Source of the DNA: RI-106 sp964496875
Lineage (GTDB): Bacteria; Cyanobacteriota; Vampirovibrionia; Obscuribacterales; Obscuribacteraceae
Reading direction: 5' to 3'
DNA: 64,000 nt
Assembly: GCA_964496875.1 (NCBI GenBank)
Contig: CAZCBH010000013.1
Coordinates: 34,473-98,472, forward strand
This document shows, one piece after another, positions 52,645 through 60,921 of this stretch; positions within the stretch are counted from its first letter, which is position 1, and every line of letters starts with the position of its first letter. The notes beneath the pieces were generated by a model. The model was not told the origin of the DNA. It saw only the letters and a list, made by a program, of their open reading frames with translations, and ran no database searches. A program made the translations under genes and the position numbers.

Positions 52645-53346
52645 TCAATTGCCTCTCCACCAGCGTTCTAGATTGCGCTTATTCATATCGACATGGTTCA
52701 GGCTGATGATTCTCTCAGGTGTTCCACTTTTGCTCCAGACTTCGCTGACCGCCACCGCCGTTCCCTTATAAGGAGCAGGCAGGGCCTTATATTTGATGGA
52801 AACTCCCAGATTCCTTCCCGGCAATGCTGCCTGAATCTCCGACGAGGTAGAGCTTTTCAAAAAACGCCAGCCCTGGCGTTTGAGGTTGCCTACATAGAAG
52901 CCGTAGACTTGGTTGACACTGTCTCTGGTCCAGAACTGCATGTTCTTTTCCTGGCTGGATTTTTGCGCCGGGCCTGATTGGCCGAAGCTGGTGTATTTGA
53001 CATTGCCCGGATAGAGCGGCACGGTGAACTGTGAGGAGGTAACCTTAATGTCCGGAGCGCCGTCGGTCCATTTCTTGTTTTGATATAGAGGCTGTCCCGA
53101 CCGGCCCCAGTGGATGGATTCTCCTACTTCCAGCTTCGGTGCAGAATCATGCAGGCGTCTTATTCTCTCCTGGCTGGCTCGTCTTTCTTCGTCGCTGCGA
53201 CCGTGTCTTGCTCTGAACTCAGCCATTTTGCGCTGGGCTTCCATTCGTTGGGCGCTGTAGTCTGTAGCCCGGGCGCTCTCTATAGCTGGAGCCGAGAAGC
53301 ATGCAAGGGCGATAAGAAAACCGGTTGAAATTTTGATCGAGCCCAT
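52645..53346 (-). CDS. Secreted hypothetical protein
   Basis: A 233-residue protein with a signal peptide (hydrophobic core GFLIALACFSAPAI, cleavage near ARA-T). A basic helical stretch follows (QRKMAEFRARHGRSDEERR), then a beta-rich C-terminal domain with FYVGNLKRQGWRF and ALPGRNLGVSIKYKALPAPYKGTAVAVSEVW, cited in parts, reminiscent of small exported domains that bind surface components. No named family is recognised. It converges on groEL. Confidence 0.7.
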   Translation of the reverse strand: MGSIKISTGFLIALACFSAPAIESARATDYSAQRMEAQRKMAEFRARHGRSDEERRASQERIRRLHDSAPKLEVGESIHWGRSGQPLYQNKKWTDGAPDIKVTSSQFTVPLYPGNVKYTSFGQSGPAQKSSQEKNMQFWTRDSVNQVYGFYVGNLKRQGWRFLKSSTSSEIQAALPGRNLGVSIKYKALPAPYKGTAVAVSEVWSKSGTPERIISLNHVDMNKRNLERWWRGN

Positions 53347-53530
53347 GGTTCGACTCTGGTTTTTACGGAAATTCTGTCCAGAGGTTTTTTACCCTTTCTA
53401 AGGGAAGGGCAATCACTAGGCTATATAACGCCCGACTCTATTTACAGATCTCTTCAGTATGAGATAAGTTAGAAATAGGTTCTATCTATAGCGCCGCCCC
53501 GGCAAGTTTACGCAACTTAATCGCGCTTAA

Positions 53531-53560
53531 CTCGACAACTTGACATGGCGAATTGTCGAG
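53531..53560. promoter_or_regulatory. Inverted repeat over the MerR gene promoter
   Basis: CTCGACAA (53531-53538) and TTGTCGAG (53553-53560) form a perfect inverted repeat with 14 bases between. The -35 box lies between the arms and the right arm lies in the spacer, where MerR-type regulators or a repressor would bind. Autoregulation by the downstream MerR-like protein is the simplest reading. Confidence 0.55.
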
Positions 53561-53569
53561 TTGTATATT
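53540..53569 (+). promoter_or_regulatory. Promoter of the MerR-vWA operon
   Basis: A perfect TTGACA (53540-53545) is followed after 18 bases by TATATT (53564-53569). The expected start of transcription is at about 53576, exactly the ATG, which implies a leaderless mRNA. No ribosome site is seen before that ATG. Confidence 0.6.
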
Positions 53570-53575
53570 GGCGAT

Positions 53576-54196
53576 ATGGACACCGAAAACGCAACATCTT
53601 ACTCCATCGAAGAGTTGTCAGAGATGACCGGCTTCGACCGGAGAACCATACGCAGTTTTATAGAGCAGGGTTTGATGAGGGGCCCTGACAAGATGGGACG
53701 TTATGCCCAGTACTCCCAAGATCATCTGGTTCGTCTTCTGGCCATCAAGAATATGAAAGAGATGGACGGCTTCAGTACCGGGGTGATTCGCACCAGGCTG
53801 CTTACCATGAGTCAGGACGAAGTCGGTCAGGTCGCTCTGAGCCCTGATCAGAGTTCTAGCTCGTCGACCACTTCGGCTACGGATTATTTGAAATCCATTC
53901 GGGGCGGTTCGGTGATTCCTGTGCCGGTATCGGCAAAGGAGGAAGCTCCTCCTGAGGATAAGAAGGGCACTTCTAGAAATGCCATAGAACTACTGCTTCT
54001 GGAATTCTCGAATTTGAGCAAGGGTAGATCGGTCAGGAATAGAGCCAGTGCGGAGACCTGGCACAGGATAAGTGTTACCCCCGATGTAGAGATATCGGTA
54101 CGCGGACTGGAAGATGAAACCGATATAGCTCGGCTCACCAGAATCGCCGATCATCTGCGCGAGTTCATCCTGGGGAATTTAGGGAGCGAAGAGTAG
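53576..54196 (+). CDS. MerR-type transcriptional regulator
   Basis: A 206-residue protein. The N-terminal MerR helix-turn-helix is YSIEELSEMTGFDRRTIRSFIEQGLM, then the wing GRYAQYSQDHLVRLLAIKNMK, cited in parts. A Ser/Pro-rich linker and a C-terminal domain of about 80 residues (VTPDVEISVRGLEDE) follow; no metal-binding cysteines are present. ATG at 53576 is preferred over a frame from 53540, which would include the promoter. The vWA gene starts four bases after its stop, so the two are one operon. Confidence 0.82.
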   Translation: MDTENATSYSIEELSEMTGFDRRTIRSFIEQGLMRGPDKMGRYAQYSQDHLVRLLAIKNMKEMDGFSTGVIRTRLLTMSQDEVGQVALSPDQSSSSSTTSATDYLKSIRGGSVIPVPVSAKEEAPPEDKKGTSRNAIELLLLEFSNLSKGRSVRNRASAETWHRISVTPDVEISVRGLEDETDIARLTRIADHLREFILGNLGSEE

Positions 54197-54200
54197 AATC

Positions 54201-55523
54201 ATGGCGGAAAAGGATATGAACAAGACCCTGGGCCTGGAAGCCCGGTTCGATTGTGAGTTGATCAGCACCGGGGGCGGGTCCACAAGACATCTATTAATAG
54301 ATGTGGAGGCCAGGGCAGAAAAAGATCACCGCACCCAACGGAGACCGCTCAATCTCGCCCTGGTGATAGATGTCTCCACCTCTATGCGCGGCAGTCGGCT
54401 TGCCAACGCAAAAAAGGCGGCGGTGCAGTTGATCGAATCTTTGAGCGATAGAGATTTCCTTTCGGTGGTATCATTCGGACGCGATGTCCAGGTCCATTTT
54501 TCTGGTCTCGAGATGAACCGGAGCAACCGCGAACTGGCGGCTCGGATAGTTTCGGGTCTGGAGCACCGGATGTTTACCAATTTGAGTACAGGTTGGTTGG
54601 AGGGTGCTGCCTGCGTGGCTGCCACCATGGATAGCGTCAAGGATTTACACAGTCATGTCATTCTTCTATCGGACGGCTATGCCAATGTCGGAATACTGGA
54701 TTCCGAGGAACTCACTGAGCACGCTCGTCAGTTGCGGCTGAGGGAAGTATATACATCGACTGTTGGTATAGGCAACGATTATTGCAGTACCTTATTGAGA
54801 CAATTGGCCGACCACGGCGGCGGCCGTCTGCACGACGCCGAGCATCCCGAAGAGATCGTTTCAGTTTTGAAAGGAGAATTGGAGGAGCTTCGGTCCAGTT
54901 TGGTCAATGATCTGGTACTAAAAGTGACTTTGCCCCGGGGCTGCCGGGTAGAGAGCTTGAGCGGCTATCCCAAATCCCTGGTAGGAAAAGAGTTGACTTT
55001 GAATCTCGGCTCTATAACGGACGGGGCATGCAAGCGGGCGGTGGTCAGGATTTTTGCGCCCCAGGGAGAGGATGGTGAATGGTTGACGTTCAAGTGCTCT
55101 GTCGACGGTAAATTGAACGCGGATAAAAGGGTACAGGCTGCCGATGATGCCGGGCTCGGCTTTGCCGATGGGCGAAGGTATAAGACCAAGAAGCTGGACC
55201 CCAAGGTGGCGCTGACGGTGGCACAGATCTGGCATGCCCAGGTGGTCGGCAAAGCGGCTGAGATCAACCGAAACGGTAATGTCGGCATGCTTCATATGTT
55301 CATTCAAAGAGAGATGGCCCATTTCGTCGTCTACACCAAAAAGCTTCCCGAGGCGGATTATCTGGTTCAGGAGTTCTCGCTTATGCTGGAGAATCACGAA
55401 AAAGCCTGGTCGGAGAGACTGCGAAAAGAGATGGAACTATCCAGCTACCGGACTCTTACCACTAGCGTGGATTACAGGGACAAAGATCGTGACCCCTGGA
55501 CCACCACCATGGGCGGTTTCTGA
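54201..55523 (+). CDS. von Willebrand factor A domain protein
   Basis: A 440-residue protein without a signal peptide. The vWA domain (about 48-225) has a complete MIDAS: DVSTS (Asp57, Ser59, Ser61), a Thr in MFTNLSTG, and LSDGYAN. The C-terminal half is beta-rich, then helical. Metal-dependent binding of a protein ligand in the cytosol is expected. It is coupled to a MerR-type regulator, which suggests that the two proteins act together or that the regulator controls only this gene. There is no MoxR ATPase nearby. Confidence 0.87.
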   Translation: MAEKDMNKTLGLEARFDCELISTGGGSTRHLLIDVEARAEKDHRTQRRPLNLALVIDVSTSMRGSRLANAKKAAVQLIESLSDRDFLSVVSFGRDVQVHFSGLEMNRSNRELAARIVSGLEHRMFTNLSTGWLEGAACVAATMDSVKDLHSHVILLSDGYANVGILDSEELTEHARQLRLREVYTSTVGIGNDYCSTLLRQLADHGGGRLHDAEHPEEIVSVLKGELEELRSSLVNDLVLKVTLPRGCRVESLSGYPKSLVGKELTLNLGSITDGACKRAVVRIFAPQGEDGEWLTFKCSVDGKLNADKRVQAADDAGLGFADGRRYKTKKLDPKVALTVAQIWHAQVVGKAAEINRNGNVGMLHMFIQREMAHFVVYTKKLPEADYLVQEFSLMLENHEKAWSERLRKEMELSSYRTLTTSVDYRDKDRDPWTTTMGGF

Positions 55524-55534
55524 ACCGAGCATAA

Positions 55535-55714
55535 TCAAAGTTCATTGCGAAAGCTCTCCAGTTTGAGCCAGACATCAGCTCCGGTAAGCTCGTTGAAATA
55601 ACTGCTTCTAACAAGCGGAGTCGGGCGAAGATAACGGGCCACGGTAAAGGCGTGTTCTTCCAGGGCGGTTCGGTCTAGTAAGGCTGAATTCAATAGTATA
55701 ATCTTTTTTAGCAT
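55535..55714 (-). pseudogene. Remnant of a threonine dehydratase-like PLP enzyme (N-terminus only)
   Basis: An antisense frame of 59 residues ending at a TGA. It reads ARYLRPTPLVRSSYFNEL and then TGADVWLKLES, which matches the N-terminal PTPL...LTGADVYLKLE signature of threonine/serine dehydratases. The sequence breaks off just before the TGSFK motif with the PLP lysine, ending FRNEL-stop. What follows on that strand is the 3' end of the vWA gene. It is thus a fragment left by a rearrangement, with no catalytic capacity. Confidence 0.65.
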
Positions 55715-55732
55715 ATTGGAGCCGGAGGAGCC

Positions 55733-56557
55733 ATGGCATTTAGAAGAAATCTTGCTTTCTCTTTCTCGCTTCCTTTTTTAGGAGCGCTGTCGTTTTTTTT
55801 CGTCATCAGTATTCCCAAGGCGCTGGCCGATTTCGACAGCGATTTCAACAAGGACATTACCAAAGGCTTTTTCAAATCGGATTTCGATTTTGATCTGAAC
55901 AAAGAGATGAATAAGAGTGAGAAGACCTCTACTGCAGCTAATTCAAACAAGACGCAAGCAGAAGTCCGGCGGTCCCAGGCGCGGATGGAACGCGAGATGC
56001 GCACCCAGCAAGCGGACTTTCAGCTCTATCTGCAGATGCAGAAAGTTAGCAATTATATGAGCCAGTGGGCAACCTGGAATCATAGAATGCCTTCTTATGT
56101 CGAGCAGATGAATCAGGTCATAGCGCAACTTTGCGAACTGGTCCCTAATAACCCATATAGAGCGGATCAGATTCAAGAGTCTTCCGGGCGCAGTACAGAT
56201 CCCGATTATCGCTATCTGAACCAACCCCTCAATCAGTTCTACAATGGCGAGGCTTCCGATGGATTCGACCCGTCCAGCTTCGTGCCGAACAATTCTTATG
56301 AAGCATACGGTCACAAGAAGATTCACATCGAGTTCAATCCCAGCCTTACAGCCGAGACCGTTCGGGAGTGGGAAGAGAGCCCTCCTCTATCCTGGAGCAA
56401 TCCAGCCGGTGACATCACCGTTATCACCAATGATTCGGATTTGATAGTCGTATGGGGGGCGGGTATCGATGGCAAGCCGATTCATGTGCCGGGCAGCAAG
56501 CGCATCAGGATTTTTGTCTCGAATCTCCTCATGGAAGGAGAGATCGACAACTATTAA
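55733..56557 (+). CDS. Secreted hypothetical protein
   Basis: A 274-residue protein with a signal peptide (core FSFSLPFLGALSFFFVISI, cleavage near ALA-D). The next part is Asp/Phe/Lys-rich (DFDSDFNKDITKGFFKSDFD), then a helical segment and a C-terminal beta-like domain (ITVITNDSDLIVVWGAG). It ends in an acidic NY. No family is recognised. GGAGG lies before the ATG. Its 3' end overlaps the FAD monooxygenase gene by four bases. Confidence 0.7.
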   Translation: MAFRRNLAFSFSLPFLGALSFFFVISIPKALADFDSDFNKDITKGFFKSDFDFDLNKEMNKSEKTSTAANSNKTQAEVRRSQARMEREMRTQQADFQLYLQMQKVSNYMSQWATWNHRMPSYVEQMNQVIAQLCELVPNNPYRADQIQESSGRSTDPDYRYLNQPLNQFYNGEASDGFDPSSFVPNNSYEAYGHKKIHIEFNPSLTAETVREWEESPPLSWSNPAGDITVITNDSDLIVVWGAGIDGKPIHVPGSKRIRIFVSNLLMEGEIDNY

Positions 56558-58323
56558 CGGTTGACCGAGATATTGATCACTTCGTTGTTGAGATAGTTCT
56601 TTTCCAGATGTCCTTTCAAGCCGGCACTCTGAACGGGCTGGCAGCGATAACCTATGTAGCCGTCAGGTCTGAGAAGATAGAGGCAGTTGCCCCGGGCGCC
56701 GTATTTGTGGTGCGCGCTCAACTCCCAGTCGGTAAGCAGAGCGACCTTCTCTTTCCCATTCAGATTCTGGAATGGTTTTAGTTCTTCTTGACTCGATGCG
56801 ATGATGAAAATATCGATCTCTATGTTTGCGAAGCTATAACCCAGTTCGGTAATGCGCTCCACCTCCGGTACCAGATTGTCGCTTTCCGATTCTGCAAAAA
56901 TGAGGAGGACATGATCCTTTTGCTTGAGTAGTTCATGTAGTCTTACCGGCTCCTCCGCTTTTGTGGTCTGATCAGGATAGAGGAAGGCATCCGGTGCCAG
57001 TTCTCCTGCCGGAGGTCCGTGTTTGAAGTCGATGAATTGATGCAAGACCGAGCTTGCCGCCGATTCAAGCAGATTGGGGAAGTCTTCCGAGACGATAGGA
57101 CTTTTGCGATAGTTTAGAGCGTGTTCGGAGATGTTGTTTCTTATTCGTTTTTGAATCACTTCCTGAGCGGACAGTATCGGAGCCAGCCTGTTGCGGATAT
57201 GCTGCGCAATAGGATTTCTGGTGGTATTGACTTTGGTGATGAAATCGGTCATTTGCAGGACATTGAGGGCGACTGCCAGTCTCTCTTCTTCGTAACTGTC
57301 AAGGAAGTTGTCCGTCACCAGATTGTTGGCGGCCAGAGCTAGTTTCCAGCCCAGGTTGAAGGCATCTTGCATTCCGGTATTCATACCCTGGCCACCGGCA
57401 GGGCTGTGAATGTGGGCGGCATCTCCGGCTAGAAATACCCGATTTATCCTGTATTTGGAAACGTGTCTCCTGTGGATGGAAAAAGAGCTGGTCCAGAGGG
57501 GGTCACTAAGCTTCTCTTTTATATAGCTGCGTCTGTCCACCGCATCCTGTAACTCTTCGAGGGTGGGAGGAGTGTATTCTGTGTAAGTCTTTTCCGTGTT
57601 TTCGGCAAGATCCTTGTTCGACTCTTTGTCCGCCACCACTCTAAAGCGGCCGCCGCCATAGGGAAAGAAAGCGAGCAAGCCTTCATTCGTATTGAAGAGA
57701 TTGATTTCGTCTTCTCTTAGATCGCCTTCCGCCGACACATCGCCGAGGATCCAGGTCTCGGGATACTTCTCGCCTTCGAAGGCCAGACCCAGTTCATGGC
57801 GTACTGTGCTGTGGGCACCATCGCAGCCAACCAGATAGCTAGCCGATATCACCTCTTCCTCGCCGCCACCTTGCTTCACTCTTGCGCTTACATGAACACC
57901 TGCGTCGTGCAAGTCGAGGAGCATGGTGTTCCATTCGACCCGAATTCCTTTTTTGGTAAGCTCCGCTATCAAAATCTCTTCGGTGATATTCTGGGGGATG
58001 CTCAGAGCATAAGGATAGAGACTATCCAGCTCTGCGAAGGAAAAATGGGCTATTCTCTTGCCGTCGGCGTGGATGTTGACCGCTTTGAGCTCGACTCCCC
58101 GCTTGAGAAATTCTTGCACCAGATCCATATTTTCGAGCATTTCCAGAGAACGGGAGTGTATGGCAAGTGCTTTGGATGTGGTGGAAGGTCCGGAGTTCTT
58201 GTCGATAATTCTTATATTGATATCGCGGCGAGCAAGCTCGAGGGCGAGGATCAAGCCGGTGGGACCGGCGCCTACCACCAGCACGTCTAGGTTGGTTGTG
58301 CCCTTCTCTTCTTTATCTGTCAT
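56554..58323 (-). CDS. FAD-dependent aromatic monooxygenase (PheA/TfdB family)
   Basis: A 589-residue flavoprotein hydroxylase. The Rossmann GAGPTG motif is at residues 18-23, the DG motif in LVGCDGAHSTVR, and GDAAHIHSPAGGQGMNTGMQDAFNLGWKLA, cited in parts, completes FAD binding. A C-terminal thioredoxin-like domain of the phenol hydroxylase type follows (about 440-580). It uses NAD(P)H and oxygen to hydroxylate an aromatic or polyketide substrate, unknown here. An oxygen-using enzyme implies at least facultative aerobic life. Confidence 0.88.
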   Translation of the reverse strand: MTDKEEKGTTNLDVLVVGAGPTGLILALELARRDINIRIIDKNSGPSTTSKALAIHSRSLEMLENMDLVQEFLKRGVELKAVNIHADGKRIAHFSFAELDSLYPYALSIPQNITEEILIAELTKKGIRVEWNTMLLDLHDAGVHVSARVKQGGGEEEVISASYLVGCDGAHSTVRHELGLAFEGEKYPETWILGDVSAEGDLREDEINLFNTNEGLLAFFPYGGGRFRVVADKESNKDLAENTEKTYTEYTPPTLEELQDAVDRRSYIKEKLSDPLWTSSFSIHRRHVSKYRINRVFLAGDAAHIHSPAGGQGMNTGMQDAFNLGWKLALAANNLVTDNFLDSYEEERLAVALNVLQMTDFITKVNTTRNPIAQHIRNRLAPILSAQEVIQKRIRNNISEHALNYRKSPIVSEDFPNLLESAASSVLHQFIDFKHGPPAGELAPDAFLYPDQTTKAEEPVRLHELLKQKDHVLLIFAESESDNLVPEVERITELGYSFANIEIDIFIIASSQEELKPFQNLNGKEKVALLTDWELSAHHKYGARGNCLYLLRPDGYIGYRCQPVQSAGLKGHLEKNYLNNEVINISVNR

Positions 58324-58344
58324 CGGTCATTCCTCGTTTTTTAT

Positions 58345-58830
58345 TCAATCTTTCTTGAATATCAGGGTAATGGCGTGGGCTTCCATGGCCTGGCCTTCTC
58401 CGACCGGACCGAGTTTCTCTTTCGTTTTTCCTTTGATGCTGATTTGATCTGGTGAAAGCCCCAACACTTCTGCCAGATTGGCTTTCATCTTATCGGCATG
58501 GGGAGCCAATCTGGGTTTTTCGGCCACGAGAGTGGTGTCGATATTGGCTATCTCCCACCCATTAGAGTCGAGAATTTCTCTGGTTCTTGAAAGCATGGTC
58601 AGGCTGCGAATTCCTTTTATGGAATCATCGGAAGGCGGAAAGAGCTTGCCGATATCCCCCTGACCGGCAGCACCCAGAAGGGCGTCGATGATGGCGTGAG
58701 TGAGGACATCGGCATCGGAGTGTCCTTTTAGTCCCAGCTCGAAGTCCAGTTTCTCTCCGCCAAGCACCAGATCGTAGCCTTGTTCGAGACGGTGGATATC
58801 ATAGCCCTGACCGATGCGAAATTTGTTCAC
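58345..58830 (-). CDS. ispF: 2-C-methyl-D-erythritol 2,4-cyclodiphosphate synthase
   Basis: A 161-residue IspF of the MEP isoprenoid pathway. Metal ligands are Asp11, His13 and His45 (YDIHRL, DADVLTHAI), with the signature GHSDADVLTHAIIDALLGA and DIGKLFPP. It cyclises CDP-ME2P. It sits between the monooxygenase and biotin carrier genes on the same strand, only ten bases after the biotin carrier stop, and IspD is not fused. Confidence 0.97.
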   Translation of the reverse strand: MNKFRIGQGYDIHRLEQGYDLVLGGEKLDFELGLKGHSDADVLTHAIIDALLGAAGQGDIGKLFPPSDDSIKGIRSLTMLSRTREILDSNGWEIANIDTTLVAEKPRLAPHADKMKANLAEVLGLSPDQISIKGKTKEKLGPVGEGQAMEAHAITLIFKKD

Positions 58831-58840
58831 TGTCCAAACC

Positions 58841-59212
58841 TCAATCGCCGATCTTCAACAAAAGGCTCTGATTATCCACGGTCTCTCCCGCGCTAACGGC
58901 AATTTCGGTGACGGTTCCATCTTTGAGCGCCACTATATCTGATTCCATCTTCATGGCTTCGAATACAATTAGCCTTTGTCCGTTGGCTACCTTTGCGCCT
59001 TTCTCCACCAGTACCTCTTTGACCAGTCCGTGCATGGCAGCCCGCACTTCGCCGGTGTTAATAGCTTGATACTCGCCGGTTCGACGCGGGTCCTGGCGTT
59101 TGGTTCGTTTCTCTTTTCTTGCTTTGTTCGCAGGTCCGCTGTGGGAAGAATCTTCCCCTTCTTTTATCAGCTCGGCCACCGAGACTTTGAAGACGCGTTG
59201 ATCTACTTCCAC
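58841..59212 (-). CDS. Biotin carrier domain protein
   Basis: A 123-residue protein with a C-terminal biotinyl domain; the biotin lysine is in EAMKM. A charged linker (KARKEKRTKRQDPRR) and a short N-terminal strand domain (RVFKVSVAEL) precede it. This layout resembles carriers of propionyl-/methylmalonyl-type carboxylases more than canonical AccB. GTG at 59212 is the only standard start; homology-like sequence continues a few residues upstream (RSFEVEV) with no ATG/GTG/TTG, so a rare start is possible. It lies 53 bases after the biotin carboxylase gene. Confidence 0.85.
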   Translation of the reverse strand: MEVDQRVFKVSVAELIKEGEDSSHSGPANKARKEKRTKRQDPRRTGEYQAINTGEVRAAMHGLVKEVLVEKGAKVANGQRLIVFEAMKMESDIVALKDGTVTEIAVSAGETVDNQSLLLKIGD

Positions 59213-59265
59213 CTCGAAAGAACGGAGGTTGGAGCGAGTAACGAGGGCGTTCTCAATCTTCTCTT

Positions 59266-60663
59266 CTAGCTCTTGGCTAGTGGTTGAGAATTTTTTTTTT
59301 CGTATCTAGGACCGAGCTCTTTCCAGTTCTTCATCATCTCTTTCTCCACGTAGTTCGTGGTCACTTCGCCGGAGAGGAAGTTGGGATCATCCAAGAGGGC
59401 AAGATGGAAAGGAATGGTGGTAGCCACCCCTTCGATGATGAAATCGGTGAGAGCCAGTCTCATTCTAGCTATCGCTTCTTCTCTGTCTTTGCCCCAGACC
59501 ACCAGTTTGGCAAGCAGAGAGTCATAGAAAGGAAGGACGGTGTAGCCGGGATAGCAAGCACTATCGACGCGGCTCCAGGGATGCTGGGGCTCTACATAAT
59601 TGTGGATGGTGCCGGGATTGGGCAGAAAGTTCTTATTAGGATCTTCGGCATTGATGCGGCATTCTATAGAATGACCGCGCTGGCTCGTCTCTTCCTGGGT
59701 GAAAGAGAGCTTCATTCCGGCTGCCACTCGAATCTGTTCTTTGACGATGTCGACGCCAGTCACCATCTCGGTTATAGGATGCTCGACCTGAACCCTCGTG
59801 TTCATTTCGAGGAAGTAGAAACGATCATCCTCGACCAGAAACTCGAGTGTGCCTGCAGAACTGTAGCCCAGCGCTTTGGTGCCTTTTACCGCTGAAGAGA
59901 GCAGCTCTGCTTTTACTTTTGCGTCCAATCTGGCGGCAGGAGATTCTTCCAGCAGTTTCTGGTGTCTTCTCTGGCTCGAGCAGTCTCGTTCGAAAAGATG
60001 CACCACATTACCGTGGTTGTCGCCAATCACTTGCACTTCGATGTGTCTTGGTCGATCCAGATATTTCTCGACATAGACTTCGCCGCTGCCAAAGTATGAT
60101 GAGCCTTCTCTGACTGCTCCGGCCAGAGCGTTTTCCACTTCTTCTTCTTTGCGGACAACGCGCAGACCTCTGCCACCACCACCGGCGCTTGCCTTGATGG
60201 CCACAGGGTAACCATATTCAGTGGCTAACTTCTTCACTTCTTCCACTGTTGTGACCGGGTCGGTGGTGCCGGGGACGACAGGAACTCCTGCTTTGTCCAT
60301 CACTCTTCTGGACTCCACTTTGGAGCCCATCATCTTGATGACGTCTGCACCGGGACCGATGAAAGTAATATCATTTTTGGCACAGAGGTCGGCAAAATCA
60401 CCGTTCTCGGCCAGAAATCCGTAGCCCGGATGAATCGCCTCTGCCTTGCATTTCTTTGCAATATTTATGATTTGCTCTACATCGAGATATACCTGGTTCG
60501 GAGCCCCTTCCAGTTTCCATGTCTCGGCAGCCAACTTGACATGTTTTGAATCTTGATCGGGTTCTGAAAAAATTGCCACCGGCAGGATGTCAAGCTCGCG
60601 ACAGGCTTGAATGATTCGAACTGCGATCTCGCCACGGTTGGCTATCAGAACTTTTTTGAACAT
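59266..60663 (-). CDS. accC: Biotin carboxylase (acetyl-/acyl-CoA carboxylase)
   Basis: A 465-residue biotin carboxylase. It begins FKKVLIANRGEIAVRI, has the ATP-grasp glycine loop ASAGGGGRGL, and FERDCSSQRRHQKLLEE and FLEMNTRVQVEHPITEM, cited in parts, with the catalytic Arg and Glu kept. It carboxylates the carrier encoded next to it. With AccD-AccA (39.5-41.4 kb) a full ACC could be built, but this pair might serve another acyl-CoA carboxylase. An A10 run lies near the 3' end. Confidence 0.93.
   Translation of the reverse strand: MFKKVLIANRGEIAVRIIQACRELDILPVAIFSEPDQDSKHVKLAAETWKLEGAPNQVYLDVEQIINIAKKCKAEAIHPGYGFLAENGDFADLCAKNDITFIGPGADVIKMMGSKVESRRVMDKAGVPVVPGTTDPVTTVEEVKKLATEYGYPVAIKASAGGGGRGLRVVRKEEEVENALAGAVREGSSYFGSGEVYVEKYLDRPRHIEVQVIGDNHGNVVHLFERDCSSQRRHQKLLEESPAARLDAKVKAELLSSAVKGTKALGYSSAGTLEFLVEDDRFYFLEMNTRVQVEHPITEMVTGVDIVKEQIRVAAGMKLSFTQEETSQRGHSIECRINAEDPNKNFLPNPGTIHNYVEPQHPWSRVDSACYPGYTVLPFYDSLLAKLVVWGKDREEAIARMRLALTDFIIEGVATTIPFHLALLDDPNFLSGEVTTNYVEKEMMKNWKELGPRYEKKNSQPLAKS
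59291..59300. repeat. Ten-base homopolymer near the accC 3' end
   Basis: T10 on the plus strand (A10 in the coding strand) codes for the Glu-Lys-Lys-Asn near the C-terminus. A slip of one base would change only the last residues and the stop, so it could be a sequencing ambiguity or a site of variation. Confidence 0.6.
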
Positions 60664-60712
60664 GTCTACTTCTATCCTTGTCAGAGGCAGGGTAATACGC
60701 AGGTAAATTAGC

Positions 60713-60863
60713 TTTCACCGGGGGCATATGTCCCGATGACCTCTAAGCTATCAGCAAAGGAATAAAAAGGAATTAGAAAACAGGAAAATATCATTTTTCA
60801 CCGGGGGATCCGCCGACCGATCCGCTTTCAAAACTGTTGACTTCTTAATATTCGCCCGGTGAA
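60713..60863. promoter_or_regulatory. Repeated TTTCACCGGGGG elements between accC and the dehydrogenase gene
   Basis: TTTCACCGGGGG occurs at 60713-60724 and 60796-60807, and TTCACCGGG occurs inverted at 60855-60863. They lie in the 258-base gap between two divergent operons for acyl-CoA metabolism. A TTGACT -35-like box at 60837-60842 lies between the second and third copies. Together they look like binding sites for a shared regulator. Confidence 0.45.
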
Positions 60864-60921
60864 TAATGATAGGATCTTCTAGTCAGGCAAAACACCCCAG
60901 GATGAAAGAAAGCATTTTTTC

